Source: an uncultured Bryobacteraceae bacterium (GTDB lineage Bacteria > Acidobacteriota > Terriglobia > Bryobacterales > Bryobacteraceae). Taken from it: a DNA stretch of 49,921 bases. Shown here in pieces: positions 8,124 to 17,136 of the stretch (position 1 is its first letter; each line of letters starts with the position of its first letter). The notes beneath the pieces were generated by a model. The model did no database searches. It saw only the letters and a program-made list of their open reading frames with translations, and had not been told where the DNA came from. The DNA is taken from positions 1 through 49,921 of the forward strand of contig CALKXJ010000031.1 of assembly GCA_938003835.1 (NCBI GenBank). The letters run 5' to 3'. A program made the position numbers and the translations under genes.

Positions 8124-8912
8124 TCAGGCCAGCGGATCGACCGGAGCTTTCGGCAGAAAAGACGGCACGCGCTGGATGGCACTCATGGCGCCGTCCAGCA
8201 CCAGGACGCTTCCGTTGAAAAACTTGGCCTCCTCCGAAGCCAGGAAGAGGACGCAGTTGGCCACGTCGGCCGGCTCTCCGAACTGTCCTCCCGGGTATAG
8301 CGCCAGAAGCTCCGCCTCCGAACCGGGGTGCTCAGCATAATAACGCCGGGAGTTCTCCGTGAGGATCGTGCCCGGACAGATCGCGTTGACGCGGATGCCG
8401 AACGGCGCATACTGTATCGCCATGACGCGGGTAAGCGAAAGAATGCCGCCCTTGGCGGCGGAGTAAGCCGCCAGGTGGACGCCGCACAGGGCGTTCACCG
8501 AGCTGATGTTGACGATCACCCCCTGGCGGCGCGCCATCATCGACTTGAGCGCCTCGCGCGAAGCGAGAAATACGCCTTTGAGCGTGACGTCGACCACGCG
8601 ATCCCACGCCTGTTCGCTCGTCGTGTGAACCCAGCCGTCGCCCGCCCATGCCGCGGCGTTATTCACCAGCACGTCGACGGGACCAGCCACGGCGAAGGTC
8701 CGCGCGACGTCGGCCGCTGAGGAGACGTCGCCCGCCACCGGCTCGCAGATGCCGCCCTGCTCCCGGATGAGCCGCGCCGTCTCCCCGTTACCCGCCTCAT
8801 CCGTGTCCATCGAAATCACGCGCGCGCCCTCGGCGGCAAACCGCCTTGCCGTCTCGCGGCCGATGCCCGCGCCCGCCCCCGTAATCACGACAGTCTTGCT
8901 TATAAATCTCAT
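8124..8912 (-). CDS. Short-chain dehydrogenase/reductase
   Basis: A 262-residue classical SDR, an NAD(P)-dependent oxidoreductase. Visible motifs are the nucleotide-binding T-G-A-G-A-G-I-G (11-18), D-x-D after beta-2 suggesting NAD preference, N-N-A-A (84-87), the catalytic Ser in N-I-S-S-V (137-138) and Y-S-A-A-K (Tyr150, Lys154). The start at 8912 has a GAGGGG ribosome-binding site; an ATG 15 bases earlier overlaps that site. The next gene upstream on the same strand is an enolase-superfamily enzyme 72 bp away, so the two may be co-transcribed. Together with the divergent hydrolase and MFS carrier they suggest breakdown of a sugar acid or hydroxy acid. Substrate is unknown. Confidence 0.88.
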   Translation of the reverse strand: MRFISKTVVITGAGAGIGRETARRFAAEGARVISMDTDEAGNGETARLIREQGGICEPVAGDVSSAADVARTFAVAGPVDVLVNNAAAWAGDGWVHTTSEQAWDRVVDVTLKGVFLASREALKSMMARRQGVIVNISSVNALCGVHLAAYSAAKGGILSLTRVMAIQYAPFGIRVNAICPGTILTENSRRYYAEHPGSEAELLALYPGGQFGEPADVANCVLFLASEEAKFFNGSVLVLDGAMSAIQRVPSFLPKAPVDPLA

Positions 8913-8984
8913 GGAAGCCCCTCGCATATGCCCTGAGCGGTGAAGAGATCAAACTAGCACAGGTGGCGCCTTTCCTCGAGCCCA

Positions 8985-10136
8985 CTATGCGATCCGGTAT
9001 CGAGCCACGGTCTCCTCGTTCACCTCAACGCCGAGGCCCGGACCGTGCGGCACTCGAAGGTATCCGTCTTCGAGCCGCAGCGGCTCCCGCACCAGTTCCC
9101 TGCTGAGCGGCCCCGCCGAAGTATTGAATTCGACGAAAGCCGCCCGCCGCGCCCAGGCCATCAGATGAAGCGAAGCGGCCGTCAGCAGGTCCGAGCACCA
9201 GGAGTGCGGGATGACGAGCCGGTTGGCCCGTTCGGCCATGTGGACGATCTTGCGCCCCACGGTCAGGCCCCCGCAACGCGTCAGGTCCGGCTGAACCACG
9301 TCGACGCGCGCCCGTTCGATCAGTTGCGCGAAACCCCATTCGGTGGACTCCTGCTCGCCGCAAGCGATCAGGGTGTTTACCGCCTCGGCCACCTGGCGGT
9401 AGCCGTCATAGTCCTCAGGGTGAAGCGGCTCCTCGACAAAGTAGGGCCGGAACGGCTCGAGCGCTCGGATCATCCGGATCGCCTCCTTGGGGGTGCGCTC
9501 GGCGAACCAGCCGGTGTCGACCATCAGCTCGGCATGATCCCCCAGGGCGTTTCGCGCCGCTTCGACCAGTCGTTGATCGAGCGCGGGATCCCGCCCGAAG
9601 ACGCCCCAGCCGAACTTCACTGCCGTAAAGCCCTGATCGAGATAGCGCCGCGCCGCCTCGCGCATCGCCTCCGGTGTCGGGCGGAATAAGGTGCTGGCGT
9701 AGGCGCGCACGCGGTCTCGCCAGCGCCCGCCGAGGAGGATGTGAATCGGTTGCCGGTAATACCTCCCGAGGATGTCCCAGAGCGCAATGTCAATGGCGGA
9801 GATCGCCTGCATGGCTGCACCGCGACGGCCGTAGTAGATGCTGCCGCGGTACATCTTGTACCAGAGCCGTTCCACCTCGAGCGGATTCTCGCCCACCAAC
9901 AGCGCGGCCAGCCCGTCGAAGCATTCCAGGCCGTCATCGCTCCAGCGCGGCGCCTCGACGATGGCCTTCGCCACCGTGGGAGCCGTTTCCATGTCCGAGT
10001 AGCCGGTGATGCCCGCGTCGGTGGACACCCTCACCAGACCCATGTAGGTGGGACCCGGTGGCTCGGAGGCGTCTTCCGGACTCCGGTACAGTCCGGGCGA
10101 TTTCAGTACCAGCACCTCGACCGCGGTGATCTTCAT
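8985..10136 (-). CDS. Mandelate racemase/muconate lactonizing enzyme family protein
   Basis: An enolase-superfamily enzyme of 383 residues, cytoplasmic and magnesium-dependent, acting on carboxylate substrates such as sugar acids. The N-terminal capping domain covers about residues 1-125 and the barrel follows. Likely metal ligands are Asp207 (V-D-T-G-W), Glu235/236 (V-E-E-P) and Glu261 (C-G-E-Q-E). Lys174 (V-K-F-G) lies where the family's acid/base lysine sits and His311 (I-P-H-S-W) with Asp284 could form the His-Asp dyad of the mandelate racemase subgroup. That subgroup is mostly sugar-acid dehydratases, so dehydration is the best guess. The start at 10136 is seven bases after a minus-strand TATACA and has no ribosome-binding site, suggesting a leaderless mRNA. 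Confidence 0.87.
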   Translation of the reverse strand: MKITAVEVLVLKSPGLYRSPEDASEPPGPTYMGLVRVSTDAGITGYSDMETAPTVAKAIVEAPRWSDDGLECFDGLAALLVGENPLEVERLWYKMYRGSIYYGRRGAAMQAISAIDIALWDILGRYYRQPIHILLGGRWRDRVRAYASTLFRPTPEAMREAARRYLDQGFTAVKFGWGVFGRDPALDQRLVEAARNALGDHAELMVDTGWFAERTPKEAIRMIRALEPFRPYFVEEPLHPEDYDGYRQVAEAVNTLIACGEQESTEWGFAQLIERARVDVVQPDLTRCGGLTVGRKIVHMAERANRLVIPHSWCSDLLTAASLHLMAWARRAAFVEFNTSAGPLSRELVREPLRLEDGYLRVPHGPGLGVEVNEETVARYRIA

Positions 10137-10143
10137 GGGGCCC

Positions 10144-10151
10144 TGTATAGT
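10144..10151. promoter_or_regulatory. Overlapping divergent -10 boxes
   Basis: The octamer TGTATAGT reads TATACA on the minus strand (10149-10144), seven bases from the enolase-superfamily ATG, and TATAGT on the plus strand (10146-10151), predicting a start near 10158 just before the AAGGAGG of the hydrolase gene. The two hexamers share four bases. No clear -35 boxes. Confidence 0.5.
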
Positions 10152-10178
10152 GTAATGCGGGAGAAGGAGGACCAGCCC

Positions 10179-11207
10179 GTGCCAGAGATCATCTACGATC
10201 CCACCCGCATCGATTTCGACCGCCCCGGCAAGCATCACTACCAGGTGGCCTTTCACCTCGACTCGACCTGGGGCTACTCGCTGGTGCCGCTGACGGTGAT
10301 CAACGGCTACCGGCCTCTCGGCGCCGAGGGGCCGCCCCCGGGCGTGGTGGCTTTCGGCGGCACCCACGGCAACGAGTGGGAAGGCCAGGTGGCCGTCAAA
10401 CGGCTATGCGCGGACCTCCAGCCGGAGGAGCTCTCGGGCCGCGTGATCCTGATTCCCCAGCTCAGCGAGAGTGCCTGCGTGGCCAACCAGCGCGTCTCCC
10501 CGCTCGACGGCGTCAACATGAACCGCGCCTTCCCCGGCAATGCCCGCGGGACGATCTCCTACCGCATCGCGCACTTCGTCAAGACGCAGATCTTTCCAAG
10601 AGTGGGCGTCGTGCTCGATATTCATTCCGGCGGCAAAGAGGGAGCTTTCCCGATCTGCACCTCGTTCCACCCGATTCCTAATCCGGCACAGCGCGCCGAG
10701 ATCTATCGCGTCGCGCAGCTATTCGACACGCCCATCATCCTCATCTATTCGAGCCAGATGGCCTCCGGGCTTCTCACCGATGAGGCGGAAGCCGAGGGCA
10801 AGATCACCATCGGCGGCGAGTTCGGCGCCGGGGAATCCGTGAGCCTGGCCGGCACGCGCCACGCCTACGAGGGCATCAAGAACGTCCTGCGCCACTACGG
10901 CATGCTCGAGGGGGAGATTGTTAAGATCGACCCGTCACGCCCCACACCCCCGAAGCTGGTGGCCGCTCCCAACCTGGAGGATTACATTCCCTGCCCCGCG
11001 AACGGCATCTGGGAGCCCACCGTCGAACTTGGGACCTCGGTGGCCGCAGGGGACCTCATCGGGCGGCTGCACGACTTCTCCGACCACTCCTCTGCGCCTC
11101 GCGAGATCCGGGCGCACCGCGCCGGCATCGTCGCCATGATGCGCCTGGGCGCCGTCGCCGCGAAAGGAGCGACGCTTTATGTGATCGCCGAAGAGGCTGT
11201 GCTCTGA
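10179..11207 (+). CDS. Succinylglutamate desuccinylase/aspartoacylase-type zinc hydrolase
   Basis: A 342-residue zinc-dependent amidohydrolase of the AstE/AspA (M14-like) family. The zinc site is G-G-T-H-G-N-E-W-E-G (His63, Glu66) with His149 in L-D-I-H-S-G-G; N-M-N-R-A-F-P-G gives the substrate-binding Asn/Arg. A C-terminal beta-rich domain (residues about 265-340) ends in a barrel-like segment typical of the deacylase branch. I choose GTG 10179 because AAGGAGG lies nine to ten bases upstream and the predicted -10 at 10146-10151 starts transcription just before it; ATG 10155 would fall almost on the transcription start. It is followed seven bases later by an MFS gene, clearly an operon. The likely role is releasing an acyl group from an imported compound; the substrate is unknown. 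Confidence 0.83.
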   Translation: MPEIIYDPTRIDFDRPGKHHYQVAFHLDSTWGYSLVPLTVINGYRPLGAEGPPPGVVAFGGTHGNEWEGQVAVKRLCADLQPEELSGRVILIPQLSESACVANQRVSPLDGVNMNRAFPGNARGTISYRIAHFVKTQIFPRVGVVLDIHSGGKEGAFPICTSFHPIPNPAQRAEIYRVAQLFDTPIILIYSSQMASGLLTDEAEAEGKITIGGEFGAGESVSLAGTRHAYEGIKNVLRHYGMLEGEIVKIDPSRPTPPKLVAAPNLEDYIPCPANGIWEPTVELGTSVAAGDLIGRLHDFSDHSSAPREIRAHRAGIVAMMRLGAVAAKGATLYVIAEEAVL

Positions 11208-11214
11208 GGCGGCC

Positions 11215-12480
11215 ATGGTCGAACCGGCGGGTGGCCGGAGCCTTCAGCCGCCTCTGCCGCGCGCCTGGCGCGTGGTCGGCCTGCTCTGGTTCACCTTCTT
11301 GATCAACTATGTGGACCGTCAGGTGGTCTTCTCGATCTTCCCGCCGCTCCGAAAGGACTTGCGGTTTACGGAGACGCAGCTCGGTCTGATCGGTTCGATC
11401 TTCACCTGGGTCTACTCGCTGTCGATGCCGCTCGCCGGCCGCCTCGCAGATCTGCTACCGCGCAGACGCATCGTACTGGCGAGTTTGATTCTGTGGAGTC
11501 TGGCGACGCTCGGTACGGGCTCGAGCGTCTCCGTCGGCGTGTTCCTCCTGTGGCGGGCCGCCATGGGGATTACCGAGGCGCTCTATGTCCCCGCTGCTCT
11601 GGGGTTGATCGCCGCCTGGCATGGCGCCGCCACGCGGTCCAAAGCCCTCGCCGTCCATGCGACCGCGCAACTGGCGGGGATTGCCGCGGGAGGGTGGTAT
11701 GGGGGCTGGTCCGCGGAAACGATCGGCTGGCGCAACGGCTTTTTCCTTCTGGCCGGCTTGGGGCTCACCTGGGCCGCGGTCCTCGCCCGGGCGCTTCCCG
11801 GCCCGCCCGCCGGAGCGGCCTCGGGATCCGGAACCCATGCCGCCGCCTGGGAGATCTTCCGCTCTCGATGCTATACGGCGCTCGCGTGCGTGTTCTTCGC
11901 CTTCTGCGCCGAGCTCTGGATGCTTTATGCGTGGTTACCCGATTTCGTCCACGGTAAGTTCGGACTTTCCCTCACTCAGAGCGGCTTCACCGCGACTTTC
12001 TATCTCCAGAGCGGCTCCGCAGTGGGTGTCCTCGCGGGCGGGGCTCTGGCCGACGCGGCGGCCAAGCGCTGGGCGGCCGGCCGGTTCTATACGGCCGGCG
12101 CGGGCGTGCTCTTGAGCGCTCCGCTGGCTTACGCCACGTTCGCCTCCGGGACGCTCGCGGCGATGAAGCTGGCCGCCGCCGGCTTCGGCGCCGTCGCGGG
12201 CCTGATGATCGCCAATATCTTCGCCGCCGCCTACGACGTCATCGCCGAGCGCAACTACGGCTTTGGCGCCGGGGTGCTCAATTTCGTGGGCGGCCTCTCC
12301 GGTGGTGCCTCGATCTTCCTCACCGGCTTGCTGAAGCACCGCCTGGGGGTGGAAACCCTCATGGCCTGGGCAGCGACGGCTGCCGGAATTCTGGCAGCAC
12401 TGCTGTTGCTCGCCACCGCCGCCTGGTTTGCCAGGGACCGACAGCAGCTTCTAGCGCCAGCCCGCGGGGCTTTGGGCTGA
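11215..12480 (+). CDS. MFS transporter, anion/organic-acid type
   Basis: A 421-residue major facilitator with about 12 membrane helices. The first helix carries N-Y-V-D-R (an R-in-loop motif of anion:cation symporters), followed by L-G-L-I-G-S-I-F-T-W-V-Y-S and the loop 2-3 motif G-R-L-A-D-L-L-P-R-R-R. These features resemble ACS-type sugar-acid or carboxylate carriers (hexuronate, galactonate). It begins seven bases after the zinc hydrolase and is surely co-transcribed with it. With the divergent enolase-superfamily enzyme and SDR it would complete an import-plus-breakdown unit. No terminator hairpin is evident before lexA. Confidence 0.86.
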   Translation: MVEPAGGRSLQPPLPRAWRVVGLLWFTFLINYVDRQVVFSIFPPLRKDLRFTETQLGLIGSIFTWVYSLSMPLAGRLADLLPRRRIVLASLILWSLATLGTGSSVSVGVFLLWRAAMGITEALYVPAALGLIAAWHGAATRSKALAVHATAQLAGIAAGGWYGGWSAETIGWRNGFFLLAGLGLTWAAVLARALPGPPAGAASGSGTHAAAWEIFRSRCYTALACVFFAFCAELWMLYAWLPDFVHGKFGLSLTQSGFTATFYLQSGSAVGVLAGGALADAAAKRWAAGRFYTAGAGVLLSAPLAYATFASGTLAAMKLAAAGFGAVAGLMIANIFAAAYDVIAERNYGFGAGVLNFVGGLSGGASIFLTGLLKHRLGVETLMAWAATAAGILAALLLLATAAWFARDRQQLLAPARGALG

Positions 12481-12547
12481 GGCAATCGCCGAGTCCAGCT
12501 TGACTTTCCCTTTTTATTCGCCAAAAATGAAGAGGAGGGGAGAACGC

Positions 12548-13174
12548 ATGGCTCTGACCCGCAGGCAAAAAGAAGTGCTGGATTTCATCTGGCGGTTCGT
12601 CGAGGAGCACGGCTATAGCCCCAGCTACGAGGAGATCGCGCAGGGGCTCCGGCTGGCTTCGCTGGCGACCGTGCACAAGCACATCTCGGCGCTGGACGCC
12701 AAGGGCTACCTGCGCAGGGCGTACAACCAGAGCCGGTCGCTCGAAGTCTCCCCAGAGTACGTTGCCGAGGCCCGCAGGCAGAAGGCTGCGGTCCGTTACG
12801 AGGTCCCACTGGCCGGACGCATCGCCGCCGGCGCCCCGGTCGAGGCCTACCCGGGAACCGAGACGCTGAATTTCGCGGACTTCGTCGGTAGCCGGGACAC
12901 CTTTGCCTTGGAGGTCCGCGGCGATTCAATGATCGAGGACCACATCCTTGACGGGGACTACGTTCTGGTGGAGCGCACCTCGGAGGTCAACGACGGCGAT
13001 GTTGTGGTAGCGCTCGTGGACGGCGCTGAAACAACCCTGAAGCGCTACTTCAGGGAGCCAGGCGGAATGGTGCGCTTACAGCCGGCCAACCCGTCGATGT
13101 CTCCGATCCTTCTCAGCGCGGACCGGGTCTCGATCCAGGGTCGACTTCTCGCGGTCTTGCGAAAGTACCGCTAA
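12548..13174 (+). CDS. lexA: LexA repressor
   Basis: SOS repressor of 208 residues. Residues 1-65 are the winged helix DNA-binding domain (T-R-R-Q-K-E-V-L-D-F-I, H-G-Y-S-P-S-Y-E-E-I, L-A-T-V-H-K-H-I). The self-cleavage site is Ala94-Gly95 in R-I-A-A-G-A-P. The catalytic dyad is Ser127 (R-G-D-S-M) and Lys165 (T-T-L-K-R-Y). A GAGGAGGGG ribosome-binding site lies before 12548; an ATG at 12526 overlaps the promoter region and is rejected. A possible promoter is TTGACT (12500-12505), 17 bp, then a weak AAAAAT. I see neither a gamma-proteobacterial nor a Gram-positive SOS box upstream, so the local operator is unknown. RecA, which triggers cleavage, is encoded 2.8 kb away. Confidence 0.95.
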   Translation: MALTRRQKEVLDFIWRFVEEHGYSPSYEEIAQGLRLASLATVHKHISALDAKGYLRRAYNQSRSLEVSPEYVAEARRQKAAVRYEVPLAGRIAAGAPVEAYPGTETLNFADFVGSRDTFALEVRGDSMIEDHILDGDYVLVERTSEVNDGDVVVALVDGAETTLKRYFREPGGMVRLQPANPSMSPILLSADRVSIQGRLLAVLRKYR

Positions 13175-13203
13175 ACCGCCCTTCCGCCGGGCGAGGCGGT
13201 TTT
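13173..13203 (+). terminator. Rho-independent terminator after lexA
   Basis: Inverted repeat AAACCGCC (13173-13180) / GGCGGTTT (13195-13202) with a GC-rich 14-base interior, then a short T run. The left arm starts inside the lexA stop codon. It can also serve the convergent Asp-box gene because the A-rich left arm gives T residues on the other strand. Confidence 0.7.
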
Positions 13204-13218
13204 CCCAATTGTGCCCGT

Positions 13219-14190
13219 TCAGGTGGGTAGGGTTGCGCCGCGACGGCTCTTCGCCTCGAAGAGATTCGCGGCAAGTTCCCAGGAGGCTCCACCGTCGCTG
13301 CTCGTGGCCAACGTGTGCGGACCGAAAACCCATAGCCGCCCCCGATGGAGCACGATGGCCAGGAGCGCCTCCGGGGCGTCGAAGGCCAGCGGCTGCCAGC
13401 TCTTGCCCCCGTCGTAGCTGGCAAGGATCTTCTCGCCGGCGATGTAACCTGTGCCGTCAGGCGTGAAAAGGATCGAGCGCAACCATCCCGGGTCGGGCGA
13501 GGGAAGCCGAGACCAGCTCGAGCCACCGTCGGCAGTGTGCAGAATTAGACCGCCGATACCGACCACCCAGCCTTCTTCGGGAGTTCGGAACCAGATTGCG
13601 GTGAGCGTTTGGTAGATGTTGCCCGGAGAGACGTTTTCCCAGGAGGCGCCGCCGTCGGCCGTCCGCAGGATTGTCCCATTCCAGCCGGCGGCCCAGCCGT
13701 GCTGCCCGTCGAGAAACCAGATGCCTTCGAGATTGTTTCGCGTCAAGCTCGGCTGCAACCGCCAGCTTCGACCGTTGTCCGCCGAGTGCAGGATGGTTCC
13801 CTCATGGCCCGCCACCCAGATCTTCTCGCCTCGGACGGCGATCGAGTTCAGGTGACTGCGGACGCCGGATTCCGGCCGCCTCCAACTGGCGCCGCCGTCG
13901 TCACTCAACAGGAGCACACCCTCAGCCCCGGCTACAATCGCGTGAATCGGGCTCCCCAGTCGAAGAGCTCGCGCGCGAAGCTCGCCGAGGCGCAGGATTG
14001 CCCATGTCCGACCGCCGTCCTCGGTCTTGTAAATCCGCCCGTTTTCACATAACACCCAGGTCGCCTCGTCTCCGTACGAGGCCACGTCCCGAATCCAGCA
14101 GCCCTCTGGTTGCGCCCGTGCCGGGCCGTAGGCGCCGAGCATTAGCAACGCGAGGTACCACGCATGGCGACCGGGCCTGCCGAACCTCAT
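13219..14190 (-). CDS. Secreted Asp-box (BNR/YCF48-like) seven-bladed beta-propeller
   Basis: A 323-residue secreted protein with a signal peptide (hydrophobic residues 11-25, A-R-A-Q cleavage region). Seven Asp-box motifs of the form S/T-x-D-G-G-x-S/T-W recur at regular spacing (for example T-E-D-G-G-R-T-W, S-D-D-G-G-A-S-W, T-A-D-G-G-S-S-W, S-Y-D-G-G-K-S-W), one per blade, giving a complete propeller like YCF48 photosystem assembly factors and BNR proteins. There are no sialidase catalytic residues recognisable, so a binding or assembly role is more likely. It starts three bases after the HtrA stop codon with a GGGAGGTGAAG ribosome-binding site, so the two are translated from one mRNA and may work together in the periplasm. 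Confidence 0.85.
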   Translation of the reverse strand: MRFGRPGRHAWYLALLMLGAYGPARAQPEGCWIRDVASYGDEATWVLCENGRIYKTEDGGRTWAILRLGELRARALRLGSPIHAIVAGAEGVLLLSDDGGASWRRPESGVRSHLNSIAVRGEKIWVAGHEGTILHSADNGRSWRLQPSLTRNNLEGIWFLDGQHGWAAGWNGTILRTADGGASWENVSPGNIYQTLTAIWFRTPEEGWVVGIGGLILHTADGGSSWSRLPSPDPGWLRSILFTPDGTGYIAGEKILASYDGGKSWQPLAFDAPEALLAIVLHRGRLWVFGPHTLATSSDGGASWELAANLFEAKSRRGATLPT

Positions 14191-14193
14191 TCT

Positions 14194-15687
14194 TCACCTC
14201 CCCTCGATGACGATGAAGAAGGTGCGCCCGCCGCGGTTTACCAGCAGCATGATGGGGCCGTCTGCCGCCCGGCGAATCGCGCGTTCGAAGGTCGCGACGT
14301 TCGTGACGACCTCCCGGTTCACTTCCTGGATGACGTCGCCGCGCTGGAGACCGGCTTCGGCCGCCTGGCTGAACGGCTGCACCTGCGTGACGACCACACC
14401 GAAAGTGTCGCGGGGCAGCCCCAGTTGCCGCGCCAGTTGCGGAGTGAGGTCATCCACCTGGACGCCCTCGAGCGGCCCACCCCGACCTGGCCTGCGCGAG
14501 GCCTCCTCGGCCCGCTCGGGCAGCTCACCCAGCGTTACCGGAATCGTCAGGGACTTGCCTTCGCGTAACACCTTGAGGTTTACTTTCTTGCCGGGACCGG
14601 CTCGCGCAATGGTCAGTTGCAGGTGCCGGCTGTCTTCGATCTTTTCGTCATCGACGGCCACAATGACGTCGCCGGTCTGGAGACCTGCGCGCGCCGCCGG
14701 GCTACCGCTCTCCACGTCTCCCACGATCGCGCCGCTCGGCTCGGCAAGCTTGAGCGCCCTCGCCATCGCCGGGGTCACCGGCTGGATGGAGACCCCGAGC
14801 CAGCCGCGTACCACACGGCCCTTGTCCAGGATCTGCTGCATGATCTCGCGCGCCATGTTGGACGGGACCGCAAAGCCAATGCCTTGATGCCCGCCGCTGC
14901 GCGAGAGAATCGCGGTGTTGATGCCGATCACTTCGCCGCGCAGGTTGATCAGCGGACCGCCCGAGTTGCCGGGATTGATCGCCGCGTCGGTCTGGATGAA
15001 ATCCTCGTAGTCCTCGATGTTCAGGCCGCCCCGCCCGGTGGCGCTCACGATACCCATGGTCACCGTCTGCCCGATTCCGAACGGATTGCCCATGGCCAGC
15101 ACGATGTCGCCAACAGCTACGCTCTTCGAATCGCCGAGCTTCAGATAGGGCAGATTCTCCGCTTTCTCTTTCAGCCGGAGTACCGCAATATCGGTCTTGG
15201 GGTCCGCGCCCACGATTTCCGCCTTTAGCTCCCGCTTGTCCGAAAGGGCGACGACGATCTCCGTGGCGTCCCGTATGACGTGTTCGTTGGTTAGGATCAC
15301 GCCGTCCGGGCTCACGATGACCCCGGAGCCGAGCGACCGCTCGCGGCGCTCGCGCGGGATGTCGAAGCCCCAGTCAAAGCCGAAAAAGTCACGGAAAAAC
15401 GGATCCATGAAAAATGGGGAACGCTCTCGCCTCGTCTCCACCACCTTCGTCGTGGAGATGTTGACGACCGCGGGCAGCGTCTTCTGCACGACACTGCGAA
15501 AGCCCAAAGCAACAGCGGAGGCGTCGGCGGGCGGCTCCGCCGGAACCGCCGGACTTGACGCTTTCGTCGTGGCGCCTGTTTTTACCTTTTCTGTGGCCAG
15601 CGACCCCACCACACCGCCGAGCAACAGCATCGCCAATAAGGCGAGGATTGCCAAAGACCTCGAAGTCTGCACACGTCGTTCGCTCAT
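14194..15687 (-). CDS. HtrA/DegP-type serine protease with two PDZ domains
   Basis: A 497-residue periplasmic, membrane-tethered protease for misfolded envelope proteins. Residues 10-30 form an uncleaved anchor or signal. The trypsin-like domain has the triad His136 (T-N-E-H-V-I), Asp166 (K-T-D-I-A-V-L) and Ser242 (N-P-G-N-S-G-G-P-L). Two PDZ domains follow (about 290-380 and 400-490), which is the DegP/DegQ arrangement. A longer frame exists upstream, but the start at 15687 is immediately before the hydrophobic segment and has a GGAGG-like site. It heads a two-gene operon with the Asp-box propeller. It is divergent from recA with 282 bp between, in which I see no further gene. Confidence 0.93.
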   Translation of the reverse strand: MSERRVQTSRSLAILALLAMLLLGGVVGSLATEKVKTGATTKASSPAVPAEPPADASAVALGFRSVVQKTLPAVVNISTTKVVETRRERSPFFMDPFFRDFFGFDWGFDIPRERRERSLGSGVIVSPDGVILTNEHVIRDATEIVVALSDKRELKAEIVGADPKTDIAVLRLKEKAENLPYLKLGDSKSVAVGDIVLAMGNPFGIGQTVTMGIVSATGRGGLNIEDYEDFIQTDAAINPGNSGGPLINLRGEVIGINTAILSRSGGHQGIGFAVPSNMAREIMQQILDKGRVVRGWLGVSIQPVTPAMARALKLAEPSGAIVGDVESGSPAARAGLQTGDVIVAVDDEKIEDSRHLQLTIARAGPGKKVNLKVLREGKSLTIPVTLGELPERAEEASRRPGRGGPLEGVQVDDLTPQLARQLGLPRDTFGVVVTQVQPFSQAAEAGLQRGDVIQEVNREVVTNVATFERAIRRAADGPIMLLVNRGGRTFFIVIEGR

Positions 15688-15969
15688 CGAGTTTCCTCCG
15701 TTGAAGTCGGTGGGATGAGGGCCGGAGCCATCACCGGACGACCGGCCCTGAGCACCCTCGGGCTGGCGCCCGCGGGGATCACCGCATTCGAGCCAGGCCA
15801 TTCCTCCTCTTCGGCCGGAAGTGGCTGAAAAGCAGCGGGATACAACCGACTCACCCTTTAGGACGCTCTATGCTGCGGCTCGGTTTCAGACGCGTGATGG
15901 GAGTGCTTTGGCGGATTCGCGTGAGAGGATTCCCGGCCGCGCACACCAGCTTTTTCGTAGGGTGTCTCG

Positions 15970-17049
15970 ATGCTGCTCAGCGAATCGGAACGCGACAAGG
16001 CGATCGAGGCCGCTCTGGCGCAACTGGATCGCCAGTTCGGCCGTGGCACGGTTCTCCGGCTTGGATCCAACAACGTGATCCCGGTGACGGTGATTCCATC
16101 GGGATCGATCTCGCTCGATGCCGCGCTCGGCGTGGGCGGGTTCCCCCGCGGCCGTGTCATAGAGGTCTACGGCCCGGAGTCCTCCGGCAAGACTACGCTG
16201 GCTCTGCACGTAATCGCAGAAGCGCATCGCGCCGGCGGGACCGCGGCGTTCATCGATGCGGAACATGCCCTAGATCCCGTCTACGCCCGGAAGCTGGGGG
16301 TCGACGTGGACAACCTCCTCGTGTCTCAGCCCGATTACGGTGAACAGGCCCTGGAGATCACGGCGGCCCTGATCGGCTCTCGCGTGGTGGACGTCGTCGT
16401 CGTCGATTCCGTGGCTGCTCTGGTCCCCAAGGCCGAACTCGAGGGCGATATGGGAGACAGCCACATGGGACTTCAGGCCCGCCTGATGTCTCAGGCCCTG
16501 CGCAAGCTGACCGGGCTAGTGGCGCGCACGAACACGTGCCTCATCTTCATTAACCAGATCCGGGAAAAGATCGGCGTGATGTTCGGTAATCCCGAGACCA
16601 CCACCGGAGGCCGGGCGCTGAAGTTCTACGCCTCGGTCCGCATGGATGTCCGGCGCACAGCCTCGATCAAGGAAGGAGAGGATATCGTCGGCAGCCGCGT
16701 TCGGGTCAAGATCGTCAAAAACAAACTGGCGTCGCCCTTCCGCGAGGTCGAGATCGAGCTGATTCACGGCGAGGGCATCTCGCGCGAGGGTGACCTGCTT
16801 GACGCCGGACTCAAGTACGAGCTAATCGAGAAGACTGGCGCGTGGTTCAGCTTCGGCGGAGAGCGGTTGGGCCAGGGACGCGAAAATGCGAAGCAGTTCC
16901 TCAAGGAAAACCCCGAGCTCGCCCGCCGCCTGGAGGCGGAGATCCGGGCACGCCTCGGACTGGACCCGGCAACAGCCGATCCCGTTCCGGCCAGAGCAGC
17001 CGAGCCGGCTGCCGCCAGGGCGGCCGCCGCTCGTCCTTCGGTCGCCTGA
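15970..17049 (+). CDS. recA: Recombinase RecA
   Basis: A 359-residue RecA, the strand-exchange ATPase of homologous recombination and the co-protease for LexA. Walker A is G-P-E-S-S-G-K-T (68-75), followed by [10 protein letters not shown], the Walker B region [12 protein letters not shown], loop L1 with [10 protein letters not shown]2 with [20 protein letters not shown], then A-L-K-F-Y-A-S-V-R. The tail is rich in alanine, proline and arginine rather than acidic as in E. coli. The start at 15970 is preceded by AGGGTG. The 282-bp upstream region shared with htrA shows no recognisable SOS box. No terminator with a T run is obvious after the stop. Confidence 0.96.
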   Translation: MLLSESERDKAIEAALAQLDRQFGRGTVLRLGSNNVIPVTVIPSGSISLDAALGVGGFPRGRVIEVYGPESSGKTTLALHVIAEAHRAGGTAAFIDAEHALDPVYARKLGVDVDNLLVSQPDYGEQALEITAALIGSRVVDVVVVDSVAALVPKAELEGDMGDSHMGLQARLMSQALRKLTGLVARTNTCLIFINQIREKIGVMFGNPETTTGGRALKFYASVRMDVRRTASIKEGEDIVGSRVRVKIVKNKLASPFREVEIELIHGEGISREGDLLDAGLKYELIEKTGAWFSFGGERLGQGRENAKQFLKENPELARRLEAEIRARLGLDPATADPVPARAAEPAAARAAAARPSVA

Positions 17050-17136
17050 GCTCGCCTGAAGCCGCCAGAATCGGCCGTCGGGGGCGCCTCCAGCGCTGGA
17101 AGGCCCGAAAAATGGGCTTCAAACGTCACTTTCCTC

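Noticed and set aside
15688-15969. An extra gene or SOS box between htrA and recA
   Set aside because: Short frames only, no ribosome-binding site or family match, and no known SOS box pattern seen.
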